Of a stretch of 7,067 nt of DNA, positions 6,309-7,067 are shown in pieces. Origin of the DNA: Ignavibacteria bacterium UBA5771 (GTDB lineage Bacteria; Bacteroidota; Ignavibacteria; Kapaibacteriales; UBA2268); assembly GCA_002418685.1 (NCBI GenBank), contig DIEP01000142.1, positions 1 through 7,067 on the forward strand, written 5' to 3'. Within the stretch, counting starts at the first letter, position 1; every line of letters starts with the position of its first letter. The notes under the pieces were generated by a model, which was not told the DNA's origin, ran no database searches, and saw only the letters and a program-made list of their open reading frames with translations. The position numbers and the translations under genes were made by a program.

Positions 6309-6615
6309 AATTTATACCTATTAATTGAAAAATATCTATTTAAGAGAATGCAAAATTACAAAAATATAAGAAAATAAAGATTATTAACTGCATTGAAAAT
6401 TATCAATCCGTAAAGAACCATCAAAAAAATATAGAAAATCTATAAAAATTAATATACGGACACAATTATTATTGATTTATAATAATTTGCCCGAATTTAA
6501 CACTAACTATAGTAATGAAAGCTTTATTTGAGAAAATGTCATTATGCTTATTTAGGGTTTGAGTAAAACTACAAAAGAAAATATAGCCACGCAAATCATA
6601 CTCAATCTGAATATT
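6309..6615. other. AT-rich intergenic region between purE and rpmH
   Basis: This 307-bp stretch lies between the purE stop and the rpmH start, with both genes on the minus strand. It should contain the end of the purE transcript and the promoter of the rpmH operon. I see no gene, tRNA, G+C-rich terminator stem or DnaA-box cluster of the TTATCCACA type that would mark an origin. An all-A/T 9-bp inverted repeat lies at 6464-6487. Stretches of A and T make chance promoter-like matches likely, so only one weak candidate is listed separately. Confidence 0.7.
6327..6355 (-). promoter_or_regulatory. rpmH: Weak candidate promoter for the rpmH operon
   Basis: On the minus strand, TTTTG (6355-6351) is followed after 16 bp by TATTTTTC (6334-6327). 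These resemble the Bacteroidota primary-sigma elements TTTG (-33) and TAnnTTTG (-7); the second matches at all fixed positions but the last. The spacing is shorter than the usual value of around 19. Transcription would begin only about 10-15 bases before the rpmH ATG. Given the AT-rich surroundings and the uncertain lineage, this is tentative. Confidence 0.2.
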
Positions 6616-7067
6616 TCAGAAAATTCCGAATTGTTGCTGGGAATTTTTATCTTGTGATTCTTGTGATATTTTCTTTTTATATAGCAGCAGTTTTTCTCGA
6701 ATATCAGGATCGGCAATTGCAAGTATTTCCATAGCTAATAGACCTGCATTTCTTCCGCCTCCAATTGCAACGGTTGCAACAGGCACTCCAGGTGGCATTT
6801 GAACAATTGAGAACAACGAATCAAGACCATTAAGTGCTTTTGATTGCACAGGGACACCAATAACGGGCAGAATTGTATGGGCAGCTATCATACCAGGAAG
6901 ATGAGCGGAACCACCTGCTCCTGCAATGATTACTTTCAAACCTCTATCCAAAGCTGACCGTCCATATTCAGCCATTTCATCAGGGGTGCGATGAGCTGAT
7001 ACAACTTTGATTTCGTATGTTACACCAAATTCTTCGCAGACTGCTCCCGCAGCACTTAATGTTGGGT
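6616..7067 (-). CDS. purE: N5-carboxyaminoimidazole ribonucleotide mutase PurE, 5' end beyond the window
   Basis: PurE (class I) moves the carboxyl group of N5-CAIR from nitrogen to carbon to give CAIR in cytosolic de novo purine synthesis, normally after PurK. The frame is open from the right edge to the TGA at 6618-6616, giving 149 visible residues of an expected 160-170. The first visible residues, PTLSAAG, correspond to the conserved SD.PTM region, so only about a dozen N-terminal residues, including the MGS.SD phosphate-binding loop, are missing. Visible landmarks are VVSAHRTPDEM with the catalytic-type His, AGAGGSAHLPGMIAAHT, the GVPV segment and IGGGRNAGLLAMEIL. The SAHRTP and AHLPGM motifs fit class I rather than the AIR-carboxylating class II. 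The tail after GIAD-like residues is polar, Gln/Lys/Ser-rich. An internal ATG at 6975 is not the start, since conserved PurE sequence continues upstream of it. No purK is visible in the window. Confidence 0.95.
   Translation of the reverse strand, partial: PTLSAAGAVCEEFGVTYEIKVVSAHRTPDEMAEYGRSALDRGLKVIIAGAGGSAHLPGMIAAHTILPVIGVPVQSKALNGLDSLFSIVQMPPGVPVATVAIGGGRNAGLLAMEILAIADPDIREKLLLYKKKISQESQDKNSQQQFGIF

Noticed and set aside
6464..6487. Inverted repeat AATTATTAT / ATAATAATT as a terminator or operator
   Set aside because: It is all A/T in very AT-rich DNA, has a weak stem and no adjacent T-run, and is likely by chance.
6973..6975. purE starting at the internal ATG (MAEYGRS)
   Set aside because: The frame remains open upstream to the window edge and encodes the conserved PTLSAAG and SAHRTP segments, so the true start lies outside.

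Overview
The window looks like part of a bacterial chromosome from an AT-rich, Gram-negative lineage, most plausibly in the FCB (Bacteroidota/Chlorobiota/Ignavibacteriota/Kapabacteria-like) group. Support comes from the long YidC with a large periplasmic domain, a lysine at the hydrophilic-groove position of YidC, the style of the L34 protein, and a secreted protein built from regulator-propeller repeats, a type common in that group. This placement is an inference from recognised sequence style; no database search was run. Every confidently called gene lies on the minus strand, so transcription runs from high to low coordinates.

Reading in the direction of transcription, the window begins inside purE (purine biosynthesis), whose first dozen or so codons are beyond position 7067. 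About 300 bp of AT-rich non-coding DNA follows. Then comes a compact cluster, rpmH - rnpA - yidD - yidC - pcrA/uvrD (6308 down to 1277). Its gaps are 15, -29 (an overlap), 23 and 4 bp, so it is probably one operon. The first four genes form the classical rpmH block: ribosomal protein L34, the RNase P protein, and the membrane-insertion pair YidD/YidC. A UvrD/PcrA-type helicase takes the place after yidC that mnmE often holds elsewhere, and no dnaA or DnaA-box cluster is seen beside rpmH.

Downstream of the helicase is a 305-bp gap (972-1276). It holds a near-perfect palindrome resembling a REP element, a decayed half-hairpin with a TTCG loop, and one doubtful 41-codon ORF on the plus strand. 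Beyond it, from 971 to the left edge, is the open 5' portion of a gene for a secreted protein. It has a signal peptide and then seven tandem 42-43-residue repeats of the regulator-propeller type. The frame is open to the window edge, so the C-terminus is unseen.

The most interesting signal is in that repeat array. The DNA of the repeats is very similar even at many silent positions, while a few codons at the same place in each repeat differ, changing mostly at first and second positions and keeping a final T. The rest of the window is conserved housekeeping material. I found no CRISPR array, tRNA, rRNA, insertion sequence or clearly new multigene system.
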